The notes under the pieces were generated by a model. It made no database searches and had not been told where the DNA came from. It saw only the letters and a program-made list of their open reading frames with translations. Shown in pieces: positions 1-13,800 of a stretch of DNA of 64,000 bases. Origin of the DNA: Cynocephalus volans. Its lineage: Eukaryota > Chordata > Mammalia > Dermoptera > Cynocephalidae. The DNA lies in assembly GCF_027409185.1 (NCBI RefSeq), contig NC_084463.1, positions 159,069,869 to 159,133,868 of the forward strand, written 5' to 3'. The position numbers and the translations under genes were made by a program. Every line of letters starts with the position of its first letter. Position 1 is the stretch's first letter.

Positions 1-3000
1 ATTTGAAACTGCAAGGCTCTGGAAAACCAGGCCCTGTGAAGTACATTTGCTTTATAGTATATTCCACATCTCCCCCCATTTTAGTTATTTAAAAGAAAAA
101 GAAAAAGCTATAGATCAGGTTGGCACAGTTAAGACAAAAGCATTTAAAGCAAACTTGGTATCATTTAGCATGGCAAGTCCTTTTAATTTACTTCAAGTGA
201 GGACTGCTGATGTCATTGTCTCAGGGCGGCTGCAGTGGCATCACTCCAGGTCCTGTGAATTGGGTGTGATTACCAATTGTTGAAACTCTGGAAAGGGATT
301 TTGCTCCATATAATAGTTGATTCTGAGTCCAGAAAGTTTGTTAATGTTAAATTGTCCAGGACATTACTGCTTTCAGAGTGTCTAGTCTTATGTAAAATTT
401 TTGATCAATTATGAGTCTTTTGTTTAAGAGCAGAATGTCTCATCCAAGTTACAAACACCTTCTTTAAGGCCAGGAAAGTTTAGAGAACTGCTTTGTAGAG
501 AAGTCGTCATTTCCCCCTTTATGATCCAGGCATTCCTCATAAAAGCATTGATGATCAATATCTTGATTGAAAAGATCTTACTTTTCTTTGCATAAATCTC
601 TTGGTGTTGGGAAGGCTCCCAGGTGGTGACTGAAAGAAGCATCTCGGCTCACTTTCTCTTAGTGATCTGTCCTACGTCGGGGGGAAAGATGAACAGCAGG
701 ATGAAGCAGCAGTTTAGGCCAAATTTTGGCAACATGAAAGAGAGATCAGTAACTTGGAAGTGAGACATGCTATCTTATATCCAAAGTTCTAAATTATATC
801 CTGTTATAAAGAGAGAGAGAGTTAATTTTCATTGAACTTATAAAAATAGCCACATTGCCATAATAATCATAAGGATACTTAAAGTTATTAAATTTGGGGG
901 GATCAAATAGGGAGAAAACAAACACTTTTACTTCTGTTTTAAATGACATTTTACCAAACTGTTGTTAGTTATAGATAACTTAAGAGAGAGAGAGATGTCT
1001 TACATTTGGAAAACATTAGGAGAACCAGCAGTGTCTTAAAATAAAGAAATTGTAAAAACCCATAATTCTTTTTAATTTACCAACTATCTTTTGTTGTTTT
1101 GACCTTTGTGAACAATTTCACAAACCCATCAGTTTCTTCATTAAAATTCTGGAACTTTAGTTTAAAGTTATGAACTCAAAGTTTGTCAGAAAACTGTACC
1201 TATCAGAGTTTTTTCATGAAATATTTGAAGACATAACATTTTAAAATTATAATTAAACCAAGGTTATGACCAGTAGCATTTATATCAAGACACAAATATT
1301 TAAGAACCTTACAAGATTTTGGAACACATATCCATAACACCTTCAGTACTGACAATGCTTTCCCATACAGTCTAATTTATTAAATAAGCCAATTAGTTTT
1401 GATACATTTTTATATATCCTTTGAGAAACTCCAGGGCGCTTGCAATTCTTCAAAGTTATTTTAAACTTTCAGAATTTTGTGTTGGAAAGCTTTGTTAAAT
1501 AACAAAAGCCTTTAAACATTTAGTTGAATAAGATCAAAAATTACTACAAAAAATAAAACCAAAGTGACTTAGGGTTTAAAAGGCAGAGAGCACATGAACT
1601 TATTGTGAAATAAGCTTCTTAAACCAGTTATCTAAGGGACAAAGAAAACCTTTTACAGCTTTGCATCAAGAGCAGTTAAGTGAAAAGACCTTAGTAATCC
1701 TGTTTGATTAGTAAACCCAGGCAATGATGTGTGCTGATAAGAACATTTTTATACATTCAGGTTAGTAAATAGGCATCCATTTATCAGAGCAAATTATACA
1801 AAGCCCAGTTTGAGTTTTAGCTATATTTACCAAATACATATTTATGGTTTCCCAGCCAAAAACTTGGTGTACTAGATCTATACCCTTATCAGTTAGTGCT
1901 AACTAGGGCCTATGCGATATTTGGCATAGGTTTCTTTTCACTAGCCATTTCAGGTCCCAGGTTTCCACATGGCATTTGGAGCCATGTGGAGCTTAAGACA
2001 GAGGGCGGTATATACATAAAAGATATTGTTTCTCCCAGCATGGCCAGGAGGCAGAGCTGAGATAACAAGGAGATATATTGACCTAGAGACAAATTTAGGT
2101 AAAAGGTTTGAATCAAATTTTGAAAATATACTTATCAAAACTTTAGAAGATTTAAGTCACATGAACTTGAAAAGTATACTTATTTATTTAATGAGCACAC
2201 ATTAATTATAAGCCAATTTGGTACCTTGCACATAACACAATTACACAAACAGACATGAACATATACACATAACATACATCTTACACATGCATATACGCAG
2301 ACATAAACAACAAGAACAAACAAAGGTTTGTTCAAGATATAAAGGTTTTGCTCAAGATGTAAAAAAATCTCACTAGTAAAAAGGACAGTCAGGTTTAGAT
2401 TGTGTTTTTTCAAAAAGACTGATTGGTGAGGGCTACCTTGCCTTAAAGAAAGCAAGATAACAAATTTACATTTTAAAGCAAAGTATGCAAGCCTTTTCAA
2501 GAAGACATAGAGAAGACTCCTCCTTTTAAGAAAATAGCATAGAGTTCTACCATAGGATTTTGTGAAGAAATACACAGATGAGACTAGAAGAGAATTTAGA
2601 GTCGGTTTAAGATAACTAAGTGGATGCCAGAATATTTGAGACCATCTAGTTAAACAGGTAGATTTTAGGTTAGTTTTAGTTTCTTAAATGAGTTACTGAG
2701 CTCAGGAGCTGAGCCACCAATCAGAGATGAAACCATTTGACTCTTGAGGTTTTTAGGAGAAGAGCAGTAGACCCAAAAGGGGTCTGGTTGGCACCATGGC
2801 TGCTTTTCTTCACAAAACCCCTGAGTCTTCAGCGAAAAAGAGTAGCACATGCAGTTAAGAAAAGAACCACTGCTTTTAAGAGAGGAGTGAAGCATCGTGC
2901 AGATAAGAAAGAAAAACATGCTCAAACAATACCAACACTGTAAAGAAATATTAACTTCCTTTACTTTAGATTGTCCAATTTAAAGTTTTCTCAGTCACTG

Positions 3001-3430
3001 GCAAAGATTAAGTTTTATCCTTTTTTGGTGACATAAACATGTCTTAGTTTTTTGTTAAGGTCTTGGTTAGGTCTAAGAGCGACTTGACGTAGATTCCTAG
3101 TTGTTAGGTGGGAAGACTTAACGAGACCCACTGCATAATTAACCAGGGACCAATTTGTTCCCAAATTTTTATGTTAAGGCTCCCTTCCTTGAGGTATCAA
3201 GGACATGGTTGTTTAATATCCACTAACAGTTTTACAAGCTGCCATTCAGTTACTTACAGCCTGCTGCTTTAAGGAGACATTGGAGTTGTATGTTCAGTCT
3301 CCCCTTTTGTTAATGAATTATCCACATTTTAAAAGTAAAGAGAAGGAAAAAATATCTCTGGGGTTGAAAAGACCTAACTTTGACCTACCACAGGCATGCA
3401 ATCGCTAATCGAAAGCCACCTGTGATTCCC
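1..3430. other. AT-rich non-coding block, unassigned
   Basis: There is no credible exon or long ORF on either strand. The block is AT-rich with short GAGA runs near 805-820 and 985-995. Its texture (long A/T-rich stretches, TTTAAA-like words, no codon structure) resembles the internal region of an old LTR retroelement, but I recognise no family. A short lysine/arginine-rich reading frame at 2737-2943 has no recognisable domain and is treated as chance. Confidence 0.5.
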
Positions 3431-3439
3431 TTACCGGGA

Positions 3440-4656
3440 TGCATCTCCCTTATTAGGGACTCCCTTGCCGGGATGAACCGGACGTCTTATTCCTCTCCAA
3501 TGCTTGGCAGGTCAGTCTCCAATCCGTGGAGAACATCCTCACACGGGGAACCACTCAGAAGCCCAGGGAGCTTCCTGCAGTGGCTCAGTGGTCTTTGCTG
3601 GGCTGACTGTGGTCATCGGGGGGGCACGGCTGAGGCCCACAGCCCTCCCCCTCCCTGGCTTGGGAGTCCAGGGCTTCCACTCCTTCTAGGTTTTATAGCT
3701 GTTCTTTGGTGGTGTTAGACCTTTACTAGCTAGTACCAGACTTTGTCTCCAATCTGTGGGTATTTTGTTTTTTCTTTCAGTTCTGTGTTGGATTATTTGC
3801 TGTTCCCAGCACTTAAACTCTGCACTAGAACTAATTTGTTGTCCTTTGCTTACTTCTAAAATGGGGGAACTTCCTCTGGGGACCAGCACTTGAGCTCTGT
3901 GGTTGAGCTAAATTGCTGCTTTGCTGCTGATTCCCTGGGGAAGGCTTTTTGTGCAGCTCAGTTTTTAATGGTTGACTTTATAAGTACTTCTGACTCCCAT
4001 GAGATCTGGCACTTGAGTTGTGTAGAAACTCTGGTCTGGTCCTGAGTCTTTTCAGCAAACTGCACCCCCTGCCATTCTATACTCCTGACCAGTCTCCACT
4101 GAGTGATCCTGCACTCACTGGAGGGCAGATAAGCTGTCCTTGTTGTGCCCTAGTGTTCCTCTGGTGGCCCATCTCCCCAACTGCCTGCACTCTGAACACT
4201 TCCCATGGGGCAGGTCATGCACTGGTCCCTTGCAATGACTCACTGGTCTCTGACTGTCTCCTTTTTTCATTTGTATGTGGCCCCTTGCTCCTATATGGCT
4301 CCATAGGTACCCTGTTAGTGGTCTTGCTGGCCTGGGGGCCACCAAGTCCCTCTTCTCCCCTGCCACCTCCAAGCAACTTCATATAAAGGGCACAGCTGTG
4401 GCTTTTGCCGGCTCCTGCTCCGTGTGCTCACTAGGGCCAGCCTTGAAGTGATCGGGACTTGAAACAGTCGGAGTGCTTCTTTCTCTCATCATGGTTTCTC
4501 CTGCCTTCATGGACTCCGTGGGTCTCTCCTGCTCTCCGGCCCCAGCTTGGCTGTCATTGCTTTTTTACAGTTGAAAATTGGTTGATTTGTGGGAGAGAGT
4601 GACGCTGGGGACCGTCTATTCCACCACCTTGACCAGAGCCTCTTGGTTCAATTTTG
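3440..4656 (-). mobile_element. L1-type 5' UTR (5' end of a LINE-1), minus strand
   Basis: Read on the minus strand, the block starts at about 4656 with the typical L1 opening (GAGGCTCTGG, then a GGTGG-AATAGACGG-like stretch). It continues through a moderately GC-rich leader. The part at 3720-4000 is clearly homologous, in opposite orientation, to 39720-39990 on the plus strand, so both belong to one L1 5'-UTR family. No ORF1 or ORF2 follows below 3440, so the copy is truncated or interrupted. Confidence 0.75.
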
Positions 4657-6455
4657 ATAACATATATTTGAAATGTATCAATTCCATCAAAATTTTCAGT
4701 TTTTGTCAGTTATTTACTGATATTTCTTATTGTTTGTTTGATCCTCCTTAGCATCTGTAATTATGCTCCCTCTTTATTCCTTATTTGTGCATTCTTCTAT
4801 ATGCCTGTTTTCTTCTTTTTTGCTCAAAACTCTTTACTTTTCTATTTCTCTTCTGTCTTTTTTTACCTTCTTAAACTGGACAATTAACACATTAATTTGC
4901 ACTTTTTCATCCTTAATGTAAGGATTTATGCTACAAATTCGTTCAGAGCATCCCTTTAGCTTCATAGTCCACATATTGATATCTAGTACTTACATCACTC
5001 AGTTCCAAATATTATCTAACTTTCACTATGTTTTCTTTTTCACTCATAATTTATCTAGCAGTATGTTCTAAAATTTCTCTTTTATTGATTCCTAACTTAA
5101 TTGTATTATGGTTAGAGAAGATGATCTCTGTGTTACTAATCCCTGAAATTTGTTGAGACTTGCTTGAAAGCCCAGGATATGGTCAGTTTTCATAAATGTT
5201 TCTTTGTGTGCAGTTGAAAAAAATCTGTATTTCACAGTAATACCATATGTGTCTATTAAATCAGCTTGTTGGTAGGTTTTTCAAATTTTCTATGTCTTTA
5301 CTGACTTTTGCATTTCCTGGATTCATCAGTTTCTAAGAAAAGTGTATTTAGATCTCCCACTAGGATAGTGAATTGTCAACTTCTTGCAACAAGCCAAAAT
5401 TTTTATCTATTTTGACACTACTATTAAATGCAAGCGAGTTTAGAATTATTTATTTCTAGTGAGTTCAAATTTTTACTAGAACCCTTCTATCTTCTGTCTA
5501 GTAACAATTTTTGCCTTAAAGCCTGTATTTTCTGATATCAATGTAGTTATACCAGCTTTTAGTTAGCATACCAGTTTTTAGTTAGTATTTGCCTGCATAT
5601 CTTTTTCATCCTTCTAATTTTTAAATATTATGATTTATTGAAGTAGATTCAAGTCTTATTATATTTAAACTTTCAATTTCAAATTTCTGATACTGTTAAA
5701 GATGTTTGCTATGTACATTTTTTAACATACAGAATGTACTAGAATGTCAGGTACAATGAATATACACCTACCATATACTCACTGCCTCGATTAAAAACTT
5801 ATTATTTTGCCATATTTACTTTATCTGCATCTATTTTTTAAAATTATGGCATGTGTTTACATAAGCCTCTTAGCATTATCACACTTAATAATATCAATAA
5901 TATTCAATAATTACTTTATATCCTTTAATACCCAGTCCTTACTAAAATTTTTCCAATTATCCCAAATTGCTTTTATAGTTGTTTTTCACACTTAGTTGTT
6001 TTGCCTCTAACATTTCTTTCAATCTAGGACAGCTTTCAGATCCCTGCAAGTTTTCTCCTTGATAACAGGAAGTTTTGTAGGACATCAGAGCAGTTGTCAG
6101 GTAAAGTATCCATACTTTTAATTTCGGTCTTTGCGTCCTTATATTTTCAGTGCTTCTGCTGTAAACTGTGTTTTTGGATTAGTTTTTTTAATCCAGTGTG
6201 ATGTTTGTCCTTTACTTTGCAAGTTTAGTCCATTTATACTTATAGTGGTTACCAAACTATTTGGAATTATGTCCTTCATTTTATTTCGTTATTCCTATAC
6301 ATGCCACTTTTTATATGTAATTTTCCTCCTTTATTGTTTAAAAAAATTGCACCGGGGGTTTTTTGTTTTGCTTTCATGTGTTGGCTTTTCCTCATTCCTT
6401 TTTTTCTCTGTAATCTGGTTGGAGGTTTACACTCTATGTGTCCCTGTCACCTATG
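4657..6455 (-). mobile_element. Old L1 (L1M-type) fragment, minus strand, interrupted
   Basis: The plus strand reads as the antisense of an ancient mammalian L1. Recognisable stretches include the region around 5100-5330 (TTGTATTATGGTTAGAGAAG, AAATTTGTTGAGACTTGC) and 6120-6250 (TTAGTCCATTTATACTTA). The middle, about 5640-6120, does not continue the same consensus and looks like a second old insertion, also antisense L1-like. Heavily mutated and non-coding. Confidence 0.65.
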
Positions 6456-7474
6456 CCATGTGAAAGGAGCTTGCAGAGGCCAGCTCTTTGAGCTTGGCCT
6501 ATGTCCCTTAGGTGTGGGGAGCTTGAGAACTGGCATGAGGTGCTACCTCAACAGTGCTGAGACAAAAGAAAAAAAGGAAAGTGCACTGGGAAAACACTGT
6601 ACTTCTATCAACACTGGGGCATGGATGGGCATGTGTTTATCCTGTACCAGATATGGGCCAGACAGGAGGCAGCTGACATAGGACCATCTGCAAATCCTGT
6701 CCAGGACCCCAGCAGACAGGACAGGATAGTCCTGAGACAACCAGGGCTGGGAAGGAATCTTTAGCAACCAGGTAGAAGGGAAGCATTGCCCTATGGAAGG
6801 GAGGACAGGCAGCCCCAGCAGAGCATTTCTGAGGAACCCACAAAAGCCCCCTCCAGAGAAACAGTCACTTTGAACATCTGCCATCCCCAATGACCAGTAG
6901 CTGCAGACCTCAAAGGACCAGCCACAGAAGGAGGTGGCTTCTCCCAGCCCCCTCTAGGGTATTTGGTATCAGGGATGTCAGTCATTAGACCAGCCAAGCC
7001 CCCAGCACCCTAAAGTCTGAGGCAACATTTGTACCATGTGACCCCACCATCAGGCACAGCTGATTGGCCTAGTGGAAGTCACCTGACCCAAAGGCAGCCA
7101 GTGGGTAAGCTAAACTACGTGGTGAGCTGAGCCAATCAGATTCTCCCTTGAGAATTTGAACTGGAGCACGGAGCCACAGACGAGCAGTGGGAGAAAACAA
7201 GACGAAGCTGAGCTCCTGTGGGAAGAGGAGAGGAAAATAAGAGAGGTCTTAGCAAGATTGGCAAGAGCATGTACTGAGTTTCCTTATAGCAGAGGTTTTT
7301 TGTTGTTTCTGTTTTTAAAACTCCACTCAGCATGTACAGACTCCAGCTGATGAATTTTAGAAGCCATCCAGGATCCCGTTCCAGGCCAAGAGTCCTGGCT
7401 GTCTGACGGTTGCTGTTCTTGTATATCAAGTCTGTCTGTTTCCCTCGCTGCCCACGAATCCTGACAACCAGAAA
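6456..7474. other. Sequence downstream of PLAAT3, unassigned
   Basis: This is a moderately GC-rich stretch with overlapping short ORFs that are not conserved protein. A 6950-7300 segment has the look of an old LTR or DNA-transposon copy (repeated CCAATCAG-type words), but the family is not identified. It separates the repeat block from the predicted PLAAT3 polyadenylation site. Confidence 0.4.
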
Positions 7475-7784
7475 CGCCCTTTATATTTGTTTATTTTATG
7501 TTCATTTCCCAGAATGCAAAGAACACAGTCCTCAAAAAGAAAGTGAAGGAAAATCACAGGAGGTCGTCAACAGGAAGGAAGCCCGTTCCCTCAACAGACT
7601 TCACACCAGGCAGTTCTTGCTGCATTTCCCCCCACTAAAATCCTCCCTCCTTTGCTTTATTTTATTCTGTGAAAATTAGCCTTGTTATAAAACAGAATGA
7701 AATCCACAAACCAAACCCCAAATTCTAGCAAATCATGACCCCCTTAATGTATAAAGTCATTGCCGACAAGACAGTCCTTTCAAC
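7475..7784 (-). other. PLAAT3: PLAAT3 3' UTR with poly(A) signals
   Basis: This lies directly downstream of the PLAAT3 stop codon. On the minus strand, AATAAA hexamers fall at 7661-7666 and 7656-7661 (overlapping) and at 7490-7495. The distal one gives a 3' UTR of about 300 nt, which together with the 489-nt coding region fits the roughly 1-kb mRNA expected for this gene. The exact cleavage site is inferred. Confidence 0.6.
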
Positions 7785-7886
7785 TTATTGTTTTTGTGCC
7801 TTGTTTCTTGAGAACATGACTCCAATGAGGCCCATGGCTGCCAAGCCCACTCCTGCAACGCCTGCCGCCACGACAACATCTCTGAC
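7785..7886 (-). CDS. PLAAT3: PLAAT3 last coding exon (membrane anchor and stop)
   Basis: The acceptor is TTGCAG, directly above 7886. The exon reads [20 protein letters not shown], then [13 protein letters not shown] and TAA at 7785-7787. It encodes the single C-terminal membrane segment with a basic tail that PLAAT3 needs for activity in cells. The 33 codons are in frame with the preceding exon, which ends on a complete CAG codon. Confidence 0.97.
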   Translation of the reverse strand, partial: VRDVVVAAGVAGVGLAAMGLIGVMFSRNKAQKQ

Positions 7887-10800
7887 CTGCAACAGAGAAA
7901 AGAGTGAGTCAGACTGTGTCAGGAATCTGAGTACAGGCCGTACATGCAACAGGAACATTCAGCTCAGGGAGCCCTAGATGTCCCTTGGACAAACTCAGGA
8001 GTCAACAAATATTGCAGGGAAGAGGGGAGGAAAGGGCTGGATGGGGAAAGAATCAGTGGACAGAGCCAGTTGGCCTGGAACTTACATGGATCCAAAGATG
8101 GGAAACTTGATTCACCCTGTGAGTATTTAAAGCATATAAATCCTCAGAGAGTGGCTGTGGGAAGGACAGGGAGGCTGCCAGGATGGCTGAGATCCTGAGA
8201 TCCTCTTGAAGCAAGTGTGAAGTGAGGGACGAATTGTTATTGAGTGCTCAATAAATTATGACTTCATCTGCCTGGTTCATCACTGTATCCCCCCGTGCCT
8301 GGTCCTTCCAGGCATGGAGGTGCTCTTTATGTGTTCTCAAATAAATAACTCAACTGTGAATAGTAGTGATTTATACTTCAAATTGTTAGGATATCTGACT
8401 TGTATTGCTTGTAGTAGAAAAAAAGTGTTGCAAAAGTAAGGGTAAATTTTAGGGTATAGATTGAATATATGTCAAATTTCACTCCCTTCTGAAACCCAAA
8501 TAAAAGTAAAATAAAGCATACTTACTTTAGGCATAATTCCACAAGGACAAAGAAAACACTGAATCCTGAAACAGCAGTGGGAAAAGCTAAGGATCAACCT
8601 TAATATACAACAGAATCCTCCAAAGAACCATATATTAACAACCCCAGGTACCTCTGGAAAAGGGACAGAAGGAAACAGAGCTTTAATGTGGTCTCTGGAC
8701 CTCCTCCCTGACCCAAACAGAAGTCTGAAAACTTATTTTCTGGAGAGGGTAACACAAAAGATTTGGGAGTCTAGAAATCTAGAAATGCATGTGAGGATGT
8801 GGGTCTCATGCCACAAACAAGGGATTGAGAGACTGTAAACATGTAAATGTGAGGCTTCCAGACCTCCTACCCCTGTCTGTTCCCAGAACTTTATCCTCCA
8901 CACAAGAGTCTGGAAGACTTTTTGCAGGAATCTGACCAGTCCGAGCAGAAACAACAAAAGATACTAATAAAGAGGATTCCCAAACAAACAGCCCACCCAG
9001 ATCACCCTGCAGTGAAACTTACAGTCAACAAGCCACTACCCCGAACCCCACTCACTCAGAGCTTCCATTCAGAAGCAAGCTCCCTGCCCTTAATCATGAG
9101 CATACAACTAAGGTACCAAACATCTAAAGAAGTCCTCTGAAATTGAAGATAGCAAAACAAACAGAAAAAAAGCAATCTGAAAAAACAGAAACCATATCTA
9201 GAAAAGAAAACATCTTTTTTAAAACTATCATTGGAAAATAAGAGAACATATTGTATCCGATAAATAAAAACATGGTACTATAAAAAATTAAGGAATATTG
9301 AGAAAATAAAAACAGTTCGTAGATAGAATAGAAATGACACACTCAATAGGAAGGCTGAAAGATAAAGTTCAGGAAATTTCTCAGAAGGAATAGCAAAAAG
9401 ATAAAGATATAGAAAACAGAAGCCAAAAATAAAAAATAGGAAATGATCCAAGCAGTCCAACATCCAAATAATACACATTCCAGAAAGAGAAACACAGGGA
9501 GGAGAATCAAGAGTGAAACAATTCATGAAAATGTACTAGAACCAAAGGGTGTACATATTCAGACTGAAATGGTGCTCTGAGGCTCATCTTAAAGGATAAA
9601 GGTAGACCTGCACCAAGGCACATTACCATGAAATTTTAGAACACTGGGCAAAGAAAGACATCACAACTTCTAGAGCAGATGGGAAAAACAGGAAATAAAG
9701 ACTAAGAATCAGGATGGCTTCAGGTTTCTCAAAAGCAATGCAGGAAGCAAGAAGACCATAAAGTAATGCCTCCAAAATGCTGAAGTACAACCATTTCCAA
9801 CCTAGAATTCTATACCCAGCTGAACTATTGAGTCAAGTGAGGGGGTAAACTAAAAAATAATTCAGACATACAGGGTCTCAAATTTACTGCCCATGCATCC
9901 TTTTTCAGGAAGCTGCTAAAGAATGTTCCACCAAAACAAAGGAGTAAATGGAGAAAGAAGATGAGATACAGACAATGGGTGTTCCAGTACAGGAGAGAAT
10001 AGAAGGGAATCTCCCTAGAATGACAGTAAAAGGAGATCCCAGGATGGTGACTTAGTACCAGGTATAGAGAGTAACTGGTAGGCAGAGTAATAGCCTCCCA
10101 AAGACCTCCATGTCCTAATTCCAGGAACGTACAAATATGGTGTGCTACATGGCAAGGAGGAATTAAGGTTGCAGATGGAATTAAGGCTGCTAATCAATTT
10201 ACCTTAAGATAGGGAAATTACCCTGGATTACTCAGATGTGCCCAATGTAATCACAAAGTTCCTTAAAAGATGTAAGGCAGAGGCAGAAGAGTCATTGCCA
10301 CAGTGATGTGATGTGAGGAAGGCTCAACTGGCCACTTCTGGCTTTGAAAATGGAAGGGGACCATGAGCCAAGGAAGGCAAATAGCCTCTAAAAGCTGGAA
10401 AAGGCAAGAAAATGAATTCCCACTGTGATACTGTGAAAATAAATATTTGGATTTCACCCCTGTCTCCTGACATACAACTCCTGAAATCCTTAGAATCTCC
10501 AAAGTGGTAAGAGTCTTCTTGTATGCCAGTGATGGCTGGCAGCCCCTAAGTAGCTTCAGGATGGGGGCCAGTCACAGGAAAGACCAAGGTGGGACTTTGA
10601 GTCCCACCTCTCAACCTACGGGAAGGGGAGAGGGGCTGAAGGTTAAGTTGATCACCAGTGGCCAGTCATTTAACCAAGCAACTTATGTAACAAGGCCTCC
10701 ACAAAAAAACCAAGAGGCCTGGGTTTGGAGAGCTTCTGGGTAGCTGAACGCATGGTGGGGCACCCGGGGAGGGCATGGAAGCTCCGCACCCGTTCCCCCA

Positions 10801-13800
10801 CACCTCACCCTATGCATCTCTTTATCTGCATCCTTTATAATATCTTTTATAATAAACCAGTAAACGTAGTACGTGTTTCCCTGAGTTCTGTGAGCCAATC
10901 AAGCAAACTAATCAAACCCAAGGGGTTGTGGGAATCCCAATTTACAGCCAGTCAATCAGAAGTTCCAGAGGCCTGGGCTTGTGACTGGTACCTGAAGTGG
11001 GGGGTGGTCCTGAGGGACTGAGCACTACTGTAGGATCTGACACTATCCCCAGGTAGATAGTGTTGGGATTGAATTAGAGGCCACCCTGCTGGTGTCCACT
11101 GGAGAACTGCTGGCTTGCTTGCCATGGGGAGAAATCCCCACACACTTGGTCACAGAAGCTGGTCTTCTGTGTTGATGATTGTGCTGTGAGAGCAGAGGAA
11201 AGGCAGGTGGCGTTTTTCCCACTCAAAACTCTCCCCTAGAGCCTCTAGAAAATAATGCCGACACTTTGGTTTTAGCCCAGTGAGAACCATTTTGGACTTG
11301 TGACCTCCAGAACTGTAGATAATAAAGTTTTGTTGTTTTAAGCCACTAAATTTGTGGTAATTTGTTACAGCAGTAAGAGGAAACTGATACACTAATGCAG
11401 ACTGGAGCAGCCTGACTCAAGAGCCCAGCACACTCAAGTCTGCCATCCCCAGTAGCCCCTCCCATTGCACTGTCTTTCTAATCTAAAGCAACTTCTGGAG
11501 GATATGGTCTACCTAAATAAGAGAAAGCAAAGAAATGGGAAATGCCATGAGCCGTCCTGCTATAGGGAATGGCATGGGAGGCTGAGGAGTGATGCCCCTT
11601 GTTCTGCAGGCTACAAGGGGGTCCCGTGTGTGTGGCATGGCTCCGTGGAATTTCTTGTTTGTTCACCTTTGGTTGCTTGACAAGGCTTCCCAGAATTAAA
11701 CAGCCTAACCTTTTGGCTTAGTATGGCTTTGGGAAATACCCTGGAGTTTCTTAAAGGGCATGTTAAAATATATCAAAATTAACTGGTTTATTTAAAGGGC
11801 ATTGTCAGTACTACAGAAGTTTTTGATGCATGTTCCTGGTATGGGTTGGCTCGATTTAATTTTGTTATTGATCTTTCTTGTTAGTGATGTGCGCATGAAC
11901 CCATTGTGGCTGTGGTCACACTTTTGTACGTGTGGAATGAAGTTATTATGTTGGATTTCTATGCACATCCCCCAGGAAGGGGGTGGGTCCGAGTGCAGTG
12001 TTTACAATTATTTGATCTTTAACCAGTTACAGATTTCCTTATTTTCCCCATTCCCACAGTTTCACTTGACTTACCAAGAACATGTTGTTTCCCTAGTAAT
12101 AATAAAAATGAAATAATGTGTTTTTGTTAGTTTGAGTAGGATCATTTAACTTTTCACTTTGTCCCCTGTGCTGTTCCCGGAGTCTATTGGCAGGGAAAAG
12201 AAGGTATAAACATTGTGATTTTGATTATAAATTAAAATGATCAATATAGAGTATAAGCAATATTAAATTATTAACCATAACTAATCAATGTTATTAAAAT
12301 CAAGTATAGTAAATATAAGTAAGATTAAAAAAGGGTTAAATTGTAAGTTACAAAGGTTAAGAATTATAGTTTAAACTAAAAGTCTGATGCTCTTTAAAGC
12401 CAAGCATGCTGCTATTGTATAGTTTCCTGGCCACAAGCCACAGGTTTTGGGGTGAACTTTTGATGCATGAGTGGGTGTTTTTATCACAGCATGACTGCTT
12501 TGGAACATTCTGATTTTTCTTTTTCTATAGAGATGAAATAAAAAATGTTTTGATTAAAAGATAAATCATCATGTAAAAGGTTAAGTAAAAAATATAAATA
12601 AAGCAAGATTTTTGTGGTTGTTGTCCACACTTGCACTAGACACTTGTGGTCTGCCTTTTTCTTTTTTCTCATCCCATCCACACCACCTATTCAGGTCCAA
12701 CGAATCCTGCAGAGCTGGTCTCTGGCAGGGAAACTAAGAGATTGTGGAACCAGGGAAATCAATCCTGGAGAAGGAAAGGAAACCCCAAGGATGACAGCAA
12801 AAGGAAGTCCCAGGATAATGGCCAGGCAGTTGGCCAAGGAGCAACCAGTACCTGTAGTAGGAGAAGGGCCATCTCTGGGATGGAGGTGTCCAAGGCAAAT
12901 ATACAAGAACCAGTAGATTACTTGATGTGATTTTCCTTGTGGAGAATAATACTGAGAGTTAATTGGATGGTGTGGGAAGAACTGACAATAGGTACAAAGA
13001 AAAGTGAGCAGTGAAAGGAAGTACTAATTATCTTCAAGAAAAAAGAACTCCCCGCCCACCTCCCAGTACACCACAGTACTCAGCTGTGAGCTTTGTCATC
13101 ATGAGTTCTGGCTCATGAACATCGGTTCAGCACACCTTGTGTTGTTAGTTACACTGGTGTGTTTCCTGATATTATGCACAGCTATGCTGGACACATTTAT
13201 GGCCCAGGTAAGCCTGGGCAGCACCAAGATCTATCTATCTATCTATATATATATCTTATAGATATATCCATCTTAATCATCGAAGACCTCCAAACTCTTA
13301 TCTGCATCTCCCTATAGAAGTATAGCAGTCAGAACTCATGATGACAGAAGCTTGAATGTAGCTGCCAACCTGAGGTTTGACTGCCGGTCAGTCTTTAAAA
13401 GGTAATTCCTCTAAGAGCTAATTAGGCATGGTTTTTGTGGCAGTGGTGGTTCTGTCGGGTTAACTTGCTAGGAATCTGCATCAAATCACTTGTGTCCCAT
13501 GTTTTCCTTACTAAGCTCTGTGTCAGGGTGGGAGAAATGATTTGCAGATAAAGGAGGAGGAACCGTATGTCCCCCGTCCTTACAAAACCTCTTAGTGTGG
13601 GAACAGATGCTGATGCAACTGCTTCATACGAAAGAGACTTTGTCAAGGAAAACAACAATAACCTCGTTGCTTGTTGACATGCTTTGTACATTGTCAAAGA
13701 GCGTGACTAAATACAAGGTAGTGGTATCTAATTAGTGCTGATAGTGCAAACTTTATGGGGAAAACTATCTATCCAAGAATCAGTGCTACCTTCAGATGCC

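Noticed and set aside
2737-2943. Lysine/arginine-rich 68-aa frame that looked like a ribosomal-protein pseudogene
   Set aside because: I could not align it to any ribosomal protein family in memory. No poly(A) tail or duplication flanks it.
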